In this document: one piece after another, positions 8,676 to 16,615 of the stretch
Numbering within the stretch: the stretch's first letter is position 1
Layout of the letters: each line of letters starts with the position of its first letter
NCBI RefSeq assembly: GCF_900110925.1
Contig: NZ_FOFP01000009.1
Location: 146,893 to 210,892, forward strand
From: Pseudomonas cuatrocienegasensis
GTDB lineage: Bacteria > Pseudomonadota > Gammaproteobacteria > Pseudomonadales > Pseudomonadaceae
Direction: 5' to 3'
DNA length: 64,000 bases
Made by a program: the position numbers and the translations under genes
Notes under the pieces: generated by a model
The model's database searches: none
Told to the model about the DNA's origin: nothing
Seen by the model: the letters and a program-made list of their open reading frames with translations, nothing else

Positions 8676-9788
8676 TTATTTGAGGTACTTGCCGAAGAAG
8701 TCGGTCATCTTGTCGAAAGGAATCTTGTCTACCTGATCGTACAAGTCGACGTGGGTGGCGCCCTTGACGATCACCAGTTCCTTGGGCTGTTCGGCGGCGG
8801 CATAGGCCGTCTCGGCGAAGTAACGCGAGTGAGCGTTTTCACCGTGGATGAACAGGATGGGACGCGGCGAAATCTCCTTGATATAGGTCAGGATCGGCAT
8901 GTTCATGAATGACAGCGGCGTGGTGACCGTCCAGGCATTGCCCGAGTTGACCGCGCGCGGGTGGTAGCCGCGCGGCGTCATGTAGTAGTCGGCGTAGTCG
9001 ACCAGGAACTGCGGTTCGCCGCCTTTCAGCTTGTTGTAGTCCGGCTGGTAGGCCGGCGTGCCCGCTGCCGCATCGTCCCAGCGCTGCCGGCTCAGTTGCT
9101 CCAGTGCCTGCGCGCGTTGCTCGGCGGTCATGCTGTCGTTGTAGCCCTTGGACATCACGCGGGTCATGTCGTACATGGTGCTGGCGACAACGGCTTTGAC
9201 GCGCTTGTCCGCCGCCACGGCGTTCAGTGCCATGCCGCCCCAACCGCAGATACCGATGACGCCGATGCGCTCGCGATCAACGTAGGACTGCAGGCCGATG
9301 AAATCCACCGCCGCCATGAAATCCTCGGTATTGATGTCTGGTGAGGCGACGTTACGTGGCTCGCCGCCGCTTTCCCCGGTATAGGAACCGTCGAAGGCCA
9401 GGGTGACGAAGCCACGCTCGGCCATGATCTGCGCGTAGAGGCCCGAGGATTGTTCCTTCACTGCACCGAAGGGGCCACCGACGACGATTGCTGCCAGGCG
9501 CTGGTTATCCCGGTTCTTGGGCAGATAAAGGTCGGCCGCAAGGGTTATACCGTAGCGATTCTTGAAGGTGACCTTCTGGTGATCGACCTTGCCGCTCTTG
9601 GGGAAGACCTTGTCCCATTCCTGCGTCAGCTGCAGGCCACCCATCTCGATCATTGCCGAAGATGTTTGCGCCAGCGCTGCCTGGCCGCCGAAAACCAAGG
9701 CCAAACCGATAAGGGCCGAGCCGTGGACGACGCTTTTCAGGGCCGTCCGCCGTTTGAAAGTTGTGATGTGTCGGGTAGCTTCGTTCAT
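8676..9788 (-). CDS. Exported alpha/beta hydrolase, YcjY-like
   Basis: A 370-residue hydrolase. The first 40 residues form a signal peptide with a twin-Arg-like start (FKRRTALKS) ending in AALAQ. The core has IVVGGPFGAVKEQ (oxyanion region), the nucleophile-elbow strand GVIGICGWGGMA around residues 176-187 where Cys takes the position usually held by Ser, and a late His in GATHVDLYD. The Cys-containing elbow resembles the dienelactone-hydrolase/YcjY branch. Substrate unknown. It lies downstream of the cyclophilin-like and MFS genes in the same direction but is separated by a repeat element. Confidence 0.85.
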   Translation of the reverse strand: MNEATRHITTFKRRTALKSVVHGSALIGLALVFGGQAALAQTSSAMIEMGGLQLTQEWDKVFPKSGKVDHQKVTFKNRYGITLAADLYLPKNRDNQRLAAIVVGGPFGAVKEQSSGLYAQIMAERGFVTLAFDGSYTGESGGEPRNVASPDINTEDFMAAVDFIGLQSYVDRERIGVIGICGWGGMALNAVAADKRVKAVVASTMYDMTRVMSKGYNDSMTAEQRAQALEQLSRQRWDDAAAGTPAYQPDYNKLKGGEPQFLVDYADYYMTPRGYHPRAVNSGNAWTVTTPLSFMNMPILTYIKEISPRPILFIHGENAHSRYFAETAYAAAEQPKELVIVKGATHVDLYDQVDKIPFDKMTDFFGKYLK

Positions 9789-9918
9789 GGTGTTTTCCTT
9801 GATGTTGGTGATGGTTGGTGCGCAGCTCGGGGCCGTTCGCTTTCATCATCGAAGCTCCGCGGTGCCTTGCTGGATACGCCTGCTGTAATAGGCCAAGCGC
9901 TAGGGCGATACTTTTAAT
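9789..9918. promoter_or_regulatory. Presumed promoter region of the hydrolase gene
   Basis: The region upstream of the hydrolase start contains an SD-like AAGGAAAACACC directly before the ATG. Nothing else is recognised here; the rest of the 311-base gap is the repeat element at 9919-10060. Confidence 0.4.
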
Positions 9919-10060
9919 GGCTATGTCGCAATAGGCTGTTGCATACCTGTAGGAGCGAATTTATTCGCGAAATTCGCGGCACAATCGCGAATAAAGGCTA
10001 GGCGTCCCCTTCGCGCCTACAAGCCGATTTGAGGGTGCAACACGGTTTTGCGACATAGCC
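9919..10060. mobile_element. MITE-like element with terminal inverted repeats around a REP pair
   Basis: The left end GGCTATGTCGCAA (9919-9931) is the exact reverse complement of the right end TTGCGACATAGCC (10048-10060); TTGCA/TGCAA adds a second shared block inside each end. In between is a REP-type palindrome (9949-10020). The element is 142 bases long with no coding capacity. The flanks show no clear target duplication. Confidence 0.65.
9949..10020. repeat. Pseudomonas-type REP palindrome pair
   Basis: GTAGGAGCGAA at 9949-9959 pairs with TTCGCGCCTAC at 10010-10020, and TTTATTCGCGA with TCGCGAATAAA inside. The GTAGGAGCG...TTCGCGA pattern is the common REP signature of P. putida-like genomes. 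Confidence 0.8.
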
Positions 10061-10100
10061 TTTTTCATGGAGTGCGCCCCGTGAATTGGGAGTCCCTGGG

Positions 10101-10658
10101 TTAGTCCCTGGAAAACCTGATCCGCACGGCGCCGCTCCCGAGAACCCGCGCCAGGTCAGTGGGGGCGTCCACTTGGCCAAGGGGTGTGTACGCGTAGACC
10201 GAGTCGAACGTCAGGTAGAAAACGACCAAGGTCTGCGACCCGTAAAGCATCAGATCACCGTTGCGGATCGTGCCGGGTCGGATACTGCTGGTCGGTAGGG
10301 CCCTCGGCAGCTTTGCGTGCTTCTCGTTACCGTTCAGATCCGGCATATCGATTGTGAGCGGCAGCATGGCGGCAAAGGCGCGTGCTGCTTCGGTGTCGGC
10401 CAAGGTGATGGCGAAGCGATGTTCGCCGACGGTCATCCACATGCGAGATTCCTCCGGCTGGGCGGTGGCCGCCGCAGCAGTCGTTGAGATGGCGGTCGGC
10501 GCAAGCGACGTGCCCGCGTGGGCAACGTCATACCCACCGACGGCGAATAGACCCATTAGTAGGCCTAGCACGTGTACGGCCCGCTGGCCGCGTGCGCAGC
10601 AATGTTCAATCACCGTCTGGCAATGGCCGCTGCGCGAGGTAATAAGGCTCATGGGCAT
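10101..10658 (-). CDS. Exported cyclophilin-like fold protein
   Basis: A 185-residue protein. A hydrophobic segment near residues 30-47 ending in VAHAG looks like a signal peptide with a long N-region. The mature part (WMTVGEHRFAITLADTEAARAFAAMLPLTI ... GDLMLYGSQTLVVFY) matches the small cyclophilin-like beta-barrel family often found beside MFS exporters and hydrolases. The start at 10658 follows AGGAAG at 5-base spacing; the frame extends upstream, but that part overlaps the MFS gene out of frame. Its biochemical role is unknown. It lies 25 bases after the MFS gene, probably in the same transcript. Confidence 0.8.
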   Translation of the reverse strand: MPMSLITSRSGHCQTVIEHCCARGQRAVHVLGLLMGLFAVGGYDVAHAGTSLAPTAISTTAAAATAQPEESRMWMTVGEHRFAITLADTEAARAFAAMLPLTIDMPDLNGNEKHAKLPRALPTSSIRPGTIRNGDLMLYGSQTLVVFYLTFDSVYAYTPLGQVDAPTDLARVLGSGAVRIRFSRD

Positions 10659-10683
10659 AGGGCTTCCTAGGCGTGATGGCGGC

Positions 10684-11895
10684 TCAGGCCGCGAACCGTT
10701 TGTGCGAACGCGCGGTGAGAAAAGCCAGGAAGGCCGAAAGCAGCAACATGGCGGCACTGGCAAAGAAGGTGGTCTGATAGCCACTGTGGTCGAACAGCAG
10801 GCCGCCGAGGGTAGAACCCAGGGCAATAGAGAGCTGCACCACGGCGACGAACAGGCCGCCACCCGCTTCGGCATCCTGGGGGAACACCATGGCAATCCAG
10901 GACCACCAGCCGACAGGGGCCGAGGTGCCGGTCAGCCCCCACAGCCCGAGCAGGGCGACAACGATGGTGGTCCAACCGCCTAAGGCTGTCAGGGCCACAG
11001 CAATCACAGCCATCAACAATGGGATGAGGATCAGCGTCTGGAAGAAGCGCCGTTGCAGGACTCGCCCAATCAGCAGGGTGCCGATAAAGCCAGCCGCGCC
11101 GATCACCAGCAACACGAGTGAAATACGGCTGCCGTGCACCCCGGTGACCGTCTCCAGAAACGGGCGCACATAGGTGAACAAGGCAAACTGCCCCATAAAC
11201 AGCAGGCTGCTGGCCAGCATGCCGAGCTTGACGCCGGGGCGCTTGAGCAAGGTAAACACCTTGAAGGCGTTGCCCAGGCCGGGGGTGCGCGCAGCGGCCT
11301 GCATGGACGGCAGCGCTTTCCATTGCCAGGCCAGCGCGACCAGGGCGACTGGCACCAGGCAGAGAAAGGCGCCGCGCCAACCGATAAATGTTCCGAGCCA
11401 GGCGCCCAACGGTGCGGCAACCACGGTTGCCAATGCGTTACCGCCATTGACCAGCGCCAGGGCGCGGGGCACATCGCGGCTTGGCACCAGGCGCATGGCC
11501 GTGGCTGCCGACATCGACCAGAAACCGCCAACCACCACGCCGATCAGTGCCCGACCCAGCATGTAGGTGAAATAGTCAGGCGCCAACGCGACTATGGCAC
11601 CGGATATCCCCATGGCTGCCGTTAGGCCCAGCAGCAGTGTCTTACGATTCAGGCTGCCGGCAAGCGTGGAAATGAACAGGCTGGTGAATACGGCGAAGGC
11701 GCCAGAGATGGCGATGCCCTGGCCTGCCAGACCCTCGGTAATCCCCAGGTCGTTGGCAATTGGGGTCAGCAGGCTGACCGGCAGAAACTCCGAGGCGACC
11801 AGTGCAAAGGCGCACACCGAAATGGCCAGGACGCCGCTCCAACTGCCTGACTGATCAGGGATTTCATTGGCGGTATTAAGTGTGCTGGTTGTCAT
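10684..11895 (-). CDS. MFS transporter, DHA1 family (sugar efflux/AraJ-like)
   Basis: A 403-residue, 12-helix inner-membrane protein. SEFLPVSLLTPIANDLGITEGLAG in TM1 is the mark of the AraJ/YdhP/SotB branch of drug:H+ antiporters, and the loop LNRKTLLLG follows TM2. It is transcribed away from the LysR gene at 12119 across a 220-base promoter region, so it is probably that regulator's target. The ATG at 11893-11895 gives the normal N-terminus; in-frame upstream sequence covers the promoter region and is not conserved in kind. Confidence 0.9.
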   Translation of the reverse strand: MTTSTLNTANEIPDQSGSWSGVLAISVCAFALVASEFLPVSLLTPIANDLGITEGLAGQGIAISGAFAVFTSLFISTLAGSLNRKTLLLGLTAAMGISGAIVALAPDYFTYMLGRALIGVVVGGFWSMSAATAMRLVPSRDVPRALALVNGGNALATVVAAPLGAWLGTFIGWRGAFLCLVPVALVALAWQWKALPSMQAAARTPGLGNAFKVFTLLKRPGVKLGMLASSLLFMGQFALFTYVRPFLETVTGVHGSRISLVLLVIGAAGFIGTLLIGRVLQRRFFQTLILIPLLMAVIAVALTALGGWTTIVVALLGLWGLTGTSAPVGWWSWIAMVFPQDAEAGGGLFVAVVQLSIALGSTLGGLLFDHSGYQTTFFASAAMLLLSAFLAFLTARSHKRFAA

Positions 11896-12043
11896 ACAAA
11901 ACCTGGTGATCTGGAGACTGGAAAGAAAAATGAAATCCGTCGATGGCGACGAATGCATGCACTGGCAAGGCGGGCGGCAGAGGCGAGGGCGCCTTCCCGA
12001 AAGATGGACGGTGATTATTCCGGGCAAATCTTCAGGCAAGTGG

Positions 12044-12061
12044 TTAGCTGTTACTAGCTAA
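12044..12061. promoter_or_regulatory. Candidate LysR operator in the MFS/LysR intergenic region
   Basis: A TTAGCT-N6-AGCTAA inverted repeat, with the T-N-A spacing of LysR-type sites, lies 58 bases before the LysR start in the divergent promoter region. Confidence 0.5.
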
Positions 12062-12118
12062 TCAATTCTTAAAAAGGCTATAAGCTCCACTAATCAGTTA
12101 TTCATGGGAAACTGGGCC

Positions 12119-13012
12119 ATGATCAAACGAAATCTCAACGATCTCCTGTCCTTCGTCACCGTCGCACGCGCCGGCACCTTCACCCGTGCCGCCGCTCAGC
12201 TGGGTGTCACGCAGTCGGCATTGAGTCAGGCAATAAGCGGCTTGGAGGCGCGGTTGCAGATTCGCTTGCTTACCCGCACCACGCGCAGCGTTTCGCCGAC
12301 AGTGGCGGGGGAGCGTCTGCTGAATGCCATTGGCAATCGCTTCGACGAGATCGAGGCGGAACTGGACGAGTTGTCGGCCCTGCGCGACAAGCCAAGCGGC
12401 ACGGTTCGCATTACCTGTGGCGATCACATCCAGCGCACGCTGCTGCTGCCCAAACTCAGTCCCTTGTTGCTGGAGTGCCCAGACATCAAGGTCGAGTTTG
12501 ATATCAACTACGGCTTCCGGGATATCGTCGCCGATCGCTTCGATGCTGGAGTGCGTCTGGGCGACACCATCGACAAGGACATGATCGCGATCCCCATCGG
12601 GCCGCAGTTACGCATGGCGGTCGTGGCGTCTCCTGCGTACTTTGCGACGCACACGAAACCCAAGAATCCTCGCGATCTGATCAACCACAATTGCATCAAT
12701 ATCCGCATGCAGTCCGGAGGTGGGCTCCACGTCTGGGATTTTCAGCGTAAGGACAAGCAGTTGAACGTCCGCGTGGATGGCCAACTGATCTTGAATGCCT
12801 CGCCCAACATCGTGGATGCCGCACTGGCAGGGTTAGGCGTTGCCTGGCTACCTGAAGAAGAATTCGCCCCGCATATCGAGGAGGGCAGGTTGCTGCAAGT
12901 GCTAGAGGATTGGTGCCCGCCATTCCCCGGTTACTACCTGTACTACCCAAGCCGTCGGCAGCCGTCACCAGCTTTTAGCTTGGTGGTCGATGCGCTGCGC
13001 GCAGCACGATGA
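12119..13012 (+). CDS. LysR-family transcriptional regulator
   Basis: A 297-residue regulator. The N-terminal winged HTH reads LLSFVTVARAGTFTRAAAQLGVTQSALSQAISGLE, followed by RLLTRTTRSVSPTVAGERL; the rest is a periplasmic-binding-like effector domain ending in the FPGYYLYYPSRR motif of the CrgA/AaeR-type group. An ATG five codons upstream (12104) is also possible. It probably controls the divergent MFS gene and the genes after it. Its C-terminal motif resembles that of the LysR remnant at 15793-15915. Confidence 0.9.
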   Translation: MIKRNLNDLLSFVTVARAGTFTRAAAQLGVTQSALSQAISGLEARLQIRLLTRTTRSVSPTVAGERLLNAIGNRFDEIEAELDELSALRDKPSGTVRITCGDHIQRTLLLPKLSPLLLECPDIKVEFDINYGFRDIVADRFDAGVRLGDTIDKDMIAIPIGPQLRMAVVASPAYFATHTKPKNPRDLINHNCINIRMQSGGGLHVWDFQRKDKQLNVRVDGQLILNASPNIVDAALAGLGVAWLPEEEFAPHIEEGRLLQVLEDWCPPFPGYYLYYPSRRQPSPAFSLVVDALRAAR

Positions 13013-13161
13013 TAAATGTCGGCAGTAGGTACAACGCGATGCAACAGCATGGCTTATGAGCGCATCCAAGGCTCAAGGCGCGCCCGGTTTATAGGGTGTT
13101 ATCAGCAACAAACCGGCGGCAAACGAACAATCGCCCGTTGGACAGAGATGAGCGTTTGACT

Positions 13162-14142
13162 ATGCAGCATCTGGACTTACAGGTTATTGAGCAGGCTCTG
13201 GGCTGGTCACGGGCGGGGGAGGCAGTGTGGTTGTGCACGGTGCTCGGCACGTTCGGCTCCTCGCCGCGCGAACCCGGTTCGCTGCTGGCGGCGCGGTGCG
13301 ACGGCAGCCATGTTGGTTCGCTGTCGGGTGGCTGCGTCGAGGAAGATTTTCTCGAGCGCCTTCAGGCAGGCGAATTCGAGCACGCGATCACCGTGCTGCG
13401 CTATGGCGACCCGGACGGACCACAGGGCGCTCGTATCGCGCTGCCCTGCGGCGGCATTCTCAAGGTCCTGATCGAGCGCTTGCCGGCGGATGCCGCGACC
13501 TGGGCGCAACTGGAGCGCCTGCATGCAACCTTGCGCGGCCAGCAGCATCTGCTGCGAAGCGTCGATCTGCGCGATGGCCAGACAACCTTGAGCGAGGACG
13601 ATGGCCTGGGCCCGCGCGTGGTCGAGGCGGCAGACGGTCTTTCGTTGCAGATTCGCGTTGGCCCGGCGGCACGGCTGATCGTCGCCGGCATCTCGCCGGT
13701 TGCAGTGATCTGTGCGCAGTTCGCGCATACCCTGGGGTTCGAGGTCATCGTGTGCGACCCACGCGAGGAAGCTTATGCAGGTTTCGACGTGCCCGGTGTC
13801 GAACTGCGCAAGGAGCTGCCGTCGCAGTTCATCGCCGCCGATGGTTGCCACCGCGCCACTGCGGTGGTGGCGCTGACCCACGACCCGCGCATTGATGACC
13901 TGGCCATGATCGAAGCCGTGCGCACCCAGGCTTTTTACATCGGCGTGATGGGTTCGCAGCGTACCTCGGCGGTGCGTGCCGAACGGCTACGCCGTGTCGG
14001 TGGTTTGAGCGAGGCGGATATCGCACGCCTGCACATGCCCGTGGGGCTGGCTCTGGGAAGCAAGACGCCGGCTGAAATCGCTCTGGCAGCCATTGCCGAT
14101 ATTGTCCGCGTCTATCGGGGCCGGCCACGCGATGCACTATGA
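13162..14142 (+). CDS. xdhC: XdhC/CoxI-family molybdenum-cofactor insertion protein
   Basis: A 326-residue cytoplasmic chaperone that sulfurates or inserts Mo cofactor into molybdenum hydroxylases, presumably the IorAB-like enzyme at 5481-8239. The N-terminal XdhC domain has GTFGSSPREPGSLLAA and SLSGGCVEEDF; the C-terminal Rossmann part has LIVAGISPVAVICAQFA and ALTHDPRIDD, then IGVMGSQRT. An in-frame ATG 22 codons upstream (13096) would add a non-conserved tail, so 13162 is chosen. The stop overlaps the next gene by 11 bases: these genes are translationally coupled. Confidence 0.9.
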   Translation: MQHLDLQVIEQALGWSRAGEAVWLCTVLGTFGSSPREPGSLLAARCDGSHVGSLSGGCVEEDFLERLQAGEFEHAITVLRYGDPDGPQGARIALPCGGILKVLIERLPADAATWAQLERLHATLRGQQHLLRSVDLRDGQTTLSEDDGLGPRVVEAADGLSLQIRVGPAARLIVAGISPVAVICAQFAHTLGFEVIVCDPREEAYAGFDVPGVELRKELPSQFIAADGCHRATAVVALTHDPRIDDLAMIEAVRTQAFYIGVMGSQRTSAVRAERLRRVGGLSEADIARLHMPVGLALGSKTPAEIALAAIADIVRVYRGRPRDAL

Positions 14143-15139
14143 AACTGCGTCCTCGCTCCTGCCATCCAGCCTGATCGTCGATGCTCAGGGCCGGCGCCTG
14201 CGTAACCTGCGCGTGAGCCTGACCAGTGCCTGCAACTATGCCTGTGTCTACTGTGTGCCTGACGGCAAGCGCCTGCATCCGGACAAGAACGCTTTGCCGC
14301 TGGCCAAGCTGCTGCTGGCAGTGGAGTACCTCAAACAAGTCAACGATCTGCGTACCTTGCGTATCACCGGTGGCGAGCCGCTGATCAGCCCAGTGTTCGA
14401 CGACTTTATGGCGGCGCTGGAGCGCTTTGCGTTCGAGGATGTCTCGCTGACCAGTAACGGCCAGCTGCTGTCGCGCAAGCTGCCGGTACTGCTGGCGGCT
14501 GGTATAAAACGCATCAATGTCTCGCTCGATTCGCTGGATGCCCAGGCATTCCGCCGTATCGCCCGTGGTGGCGAACTGACCGAAGTGCTGGCGGGCATCG
14601 ACCAGGCGCTCGCTGCTGGCGTGCAAGTGAAGATCAACATGGTGCCTCTGCGTGGCGAGAACCATGAACAGATCCTGCCGATGCTCGATTACTGTCTGGA
14701 CAGGGGCGTGGAGCTGCGCTTTATCGAGCTGATGCGCATGGGCCATCTGGCCCGCGATCGCCAGGCGTTTGAACGGCAATTCTTCGGCATGGGCGAGATT
14801 CTCGCGAGCATCGCCGCACGCTACGCGTGGACGCCAGCGGCCAATGCTTCTGACGCCACGGCACAGCGCTTCACCATCCCCAGCCGCGGCAGCTTCGGCA
14901 TCATCGCCAACGAGAGTGAGCCGTTCTGCGCGGGGTGCAGCCGTGCGCGGCTAAGCTCGACGGGCTGGCTGCACGGCTGCCTGTCGTCCAACCGCAGCCA
15001 TTACCTGGGCGATGTACTCGAACTGCCCAGGGCCGAAGCGCTGCTGCGAATTCGCGAGTTGTCCCAACGCGCGCTGGCGGACAAGCAGATGGAGCGTTTT
15101 TCAGGCGATGTCATGGTCATGAAGATGATAGGCGGATGA
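14132..15139 (+). CDS. MoaA-like radical SAM protein (GTP 3',8-cyclase paralogue)
   Basis: A 335-residue radical SAM enzyme. The SAM-cluster motif CNYACVYC (C34, C38, C41) and ITGGEPL are clear. The C-terminal second cluster CAGCSRARL...C and the terminal Gly-Gly of MoaA (MIGG) are both present, so catalysis of the first step of molybdopterin synthesis is plausible. Its place between xdhC and a mobA-like gene suggests a dedicated copy for this hydroxylase rather than the housekeeping enzyme. It overlaps both neighbours (11 bases before, 4 after). Confidence 0.87.
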   Translation: MHYETASSLLPSSLIVDAQGRRLRNLRVSLTSACNYACVYCVPDGKRLHPDKNALPLAKLLLAVEYLKQVNDLRTLRITGGEPLISPVFDDFMAALERFAFEDVSLTSNGQLLSRKLPVLLAAGIKRINVSLDSLDAQAFRRIARGGELTEVLAGIDQALAAGVQVKINMVPLRGENHEQILPMLDYCLDRGVELRFIELMRMGHLARDRQAFERQFFGMGEILASIAARYAWTPAANASDATAQRFTIPSRGSFGIIANESEPFCAGCSRARLSSTGWLHGCLSSNRSHYLGDVLELPRAEALLRIRELSQRALADKQMERFSGDVMVMKMIGG

Positions 15140-15738
15140 GCACTATGCCCATAGATACTGAACACCCAAGCCAGGCAGTTGCCGGCTTGGTGCTCGCCGC
15201 AGGTTTTTCACGCCGTTTTGGCGCAGACAAGCGTTACGCCCGGCTCAACTCAGGGCAAACCCTGCTCGCTGCTAGTTTGGCGTTACCCTGCACGCAGCTG
15301 CAGGACGTCTGGGTGGTGCTGCGTCCCGAGGACGACAGCACCGCGCTAGGCATTCCAGCGCAGGTGCAGGTAATCCGTAGCCCAGGCTCCGATCTGGGCA
15401 TGGGGCACAGCCTGGCCAGTGGGGTTCAGCATATAAGCCAGATAACGGTGGCGGACACTATCGCAGTTTTTCTGGGGGACATGCCATGGATAGGCGCTGA
15501 CAGCCTGGCTTCTGTACTGGCCCTGGCCTCACCGGAGCATATCGTCGTGCCGACCTTCCAAGACCAGCCAGGGCACCCGGTGCTGTTTGGCCGCAGGTTC
15601 TGGCCTGCACTGCAGGGCCTGACTGGGGATGCGGGTGCCAAATCCGTGCTCAATATGAACCAGGGCAGGGTGCGTTATTTGCCCGTAAATGATCCAGGTA
15701 TTCTGCGGGATATAGACGTTCCATACGCGCTGGCATGA
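15136..15738 (+). CDS. MobA/MocA-like nucleotidyltransferase for molybdopterin
   Basis: A 200-residue NTP transferase. The N-terminal signature LVLAAGFSRRFGADKR is the nucleotide-binding loop of MobA/MocA proteins; LGDMPWIG is the metal site and PTFQDQPGHPVLFGRRFWP is typical of the MocA (CTP:molybdopterin cytidylyltransferase) branch. That fits the molybdenum hydroxylase, which uses the cytosine dinucleotide form. The start overlaps the moaA-like stop (ATGA). Confidence 0.85.
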   Translation: MSTMPIDTEHPSQAVAGLVLAAGFSRRFGADKRYARLNSGQTLLAASLALPCTQLQDVWVVLRPEDDSTALGIPAQVQVIRSPGSDLGMGHSLASGVQHISQITVADTIAVFLGDMPWIGADSLASVLALASPEHIVVPTFQDQPGHPVLFGRRFWPALQGLTGDAGAKSVLNMNQGRVRYLPVNDPGILRDIDVPYALA

Positions 15739-16021
15739 TGCCGAGGCGTGCTATTTGAGGGCGGTAGGTATCGTGCTGACGAGCTGCCTCAGTCAACTGC
15801 ATCCTCGCGCCACCGCAAAGTCTCGATAACCAAGGCCAAAGCCGGCGAAACATATCTACGGCTCGCGTAGTACAAGTGATAACCCGCAAACACCGGTGAC
15901 CAATTAACTGTGCTGGGTGAGATCGCGCGGGTTTATGGGCAATGGCTTGTCTGCCAGGGTGGGCGCATCGGATGAAGCACCAAAGGCGAGGATGGCTATT
16001 AGCAAAGCAGACTGATAAGCA
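15739..16021. other. Chromosomal flank between mobA-like gene and the island
   Basis: Contains the LysR remnant (listed separately) and about 100 bases with no recognisable feature. The candidate left core of the island starts at 16022. Confidence 0.5.
15793..15915 (-). pseudogene. C-terminal remnant of a LysR-family regulator
   Basis: The minus-strand frame from about 15915 to the stop at 15793-15795 reads VNWSPVFAGYHLYYASRR then YVSPALALVIETLRWRE. This is the conserved tail of CrgA-type LysR regulators (compare FPGYYLYYPSRRQPSPAFSLVVDALR in the LysR at 12119). No DNA-binding part is visible, so it is a truncated gene. It sits about 100 bases outside the island boundary. Confidence 0.7.
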
Positions 16022-16128
16022 ATTTAACTTATGGGCGATGTCATATGTTCATAAGCAGCTCAAGGGCCTGAGATTGCTGACTCAATGCTCTCGAAATTAA
16101 CGCGATTGTTCATAGATTGATGTTCATA
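16022..16128. repeat. Left island end: core repeat and three TGTTCATA boxes
   Basis: ATTTAAC (16022-16028) is followed by the terminal inverted repeat at 16035-16053 and three exact TGTTCATA copies starting at 16046, 16107 and 16121. The reverse complement (TATGAACA-type) recurs at the right end, as expected for recombinase-binding arms in opposite orientation. Confidence 0.6.
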
Positions 16129-16615
16129 GACCTAGTTTTCCCCGCCTCCTTAGCCTCGTCGCCCCGATCTCTGATGGTCCCAATCCAGAGGATGATGGAT
16201 GCTAGTTTTCATAAAGCATGCTTTGGGATCTGGATTGGAAAACGATGTTGCAGGGCATACGGCTTGGCTAGGTTGTGCGGACGACGGTGATCGGCAACAA
16301 GTCGCTGTGTCCGCTGGATCGTGTCCAGCGCCAGTTTAGGGGCGGGGCAATGAGCACGTAGACGTATTCCCCCATCCGTCGTTCATTTCTACCGAGAATG
16401 ATGATGGCGGATTAAGGTCTAGTTTCTGGCCTGTTGTCTGGGGAAGCCAAGCCGCAGTTTTGCTCAAGTAAACCCATCGTGTATGGGCCCAAGAGTGACC
16501 GCGAAAAGGTATTGGCATGGGCGGCGAGCTGCAATGGCTATGGGAATAAAGGGGGAGGGATGGCGAGAGCTTCACGAGCTGCTCCTGCATGCGACTCGTG
16601 AAGCTCGATCGGAAT
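16129..16615. other. Gene-poor stretch inside the left island end
   Basis: About 490 bases before the stop of the metallopeptidase-like gene. A minus-strand frame of 84 codons (about 16336-16590) is open but has unusual composition and no recognisable domain. A hairpin (GAGCTTCACGAG with CTCGTGAAGCTC, about 16566-16606) follows the gene to the right and could act as a weak terminator or RNA-stabilising structure; there is no U tract. Confidence 0.4.

Noticed and set aside
16336..16590. 84-residue minus-strand frame before the metallopeptidase-like gene
   Set aside because: No SD, Ser/Pro-rich artefact-like composition, no recognisable domain.
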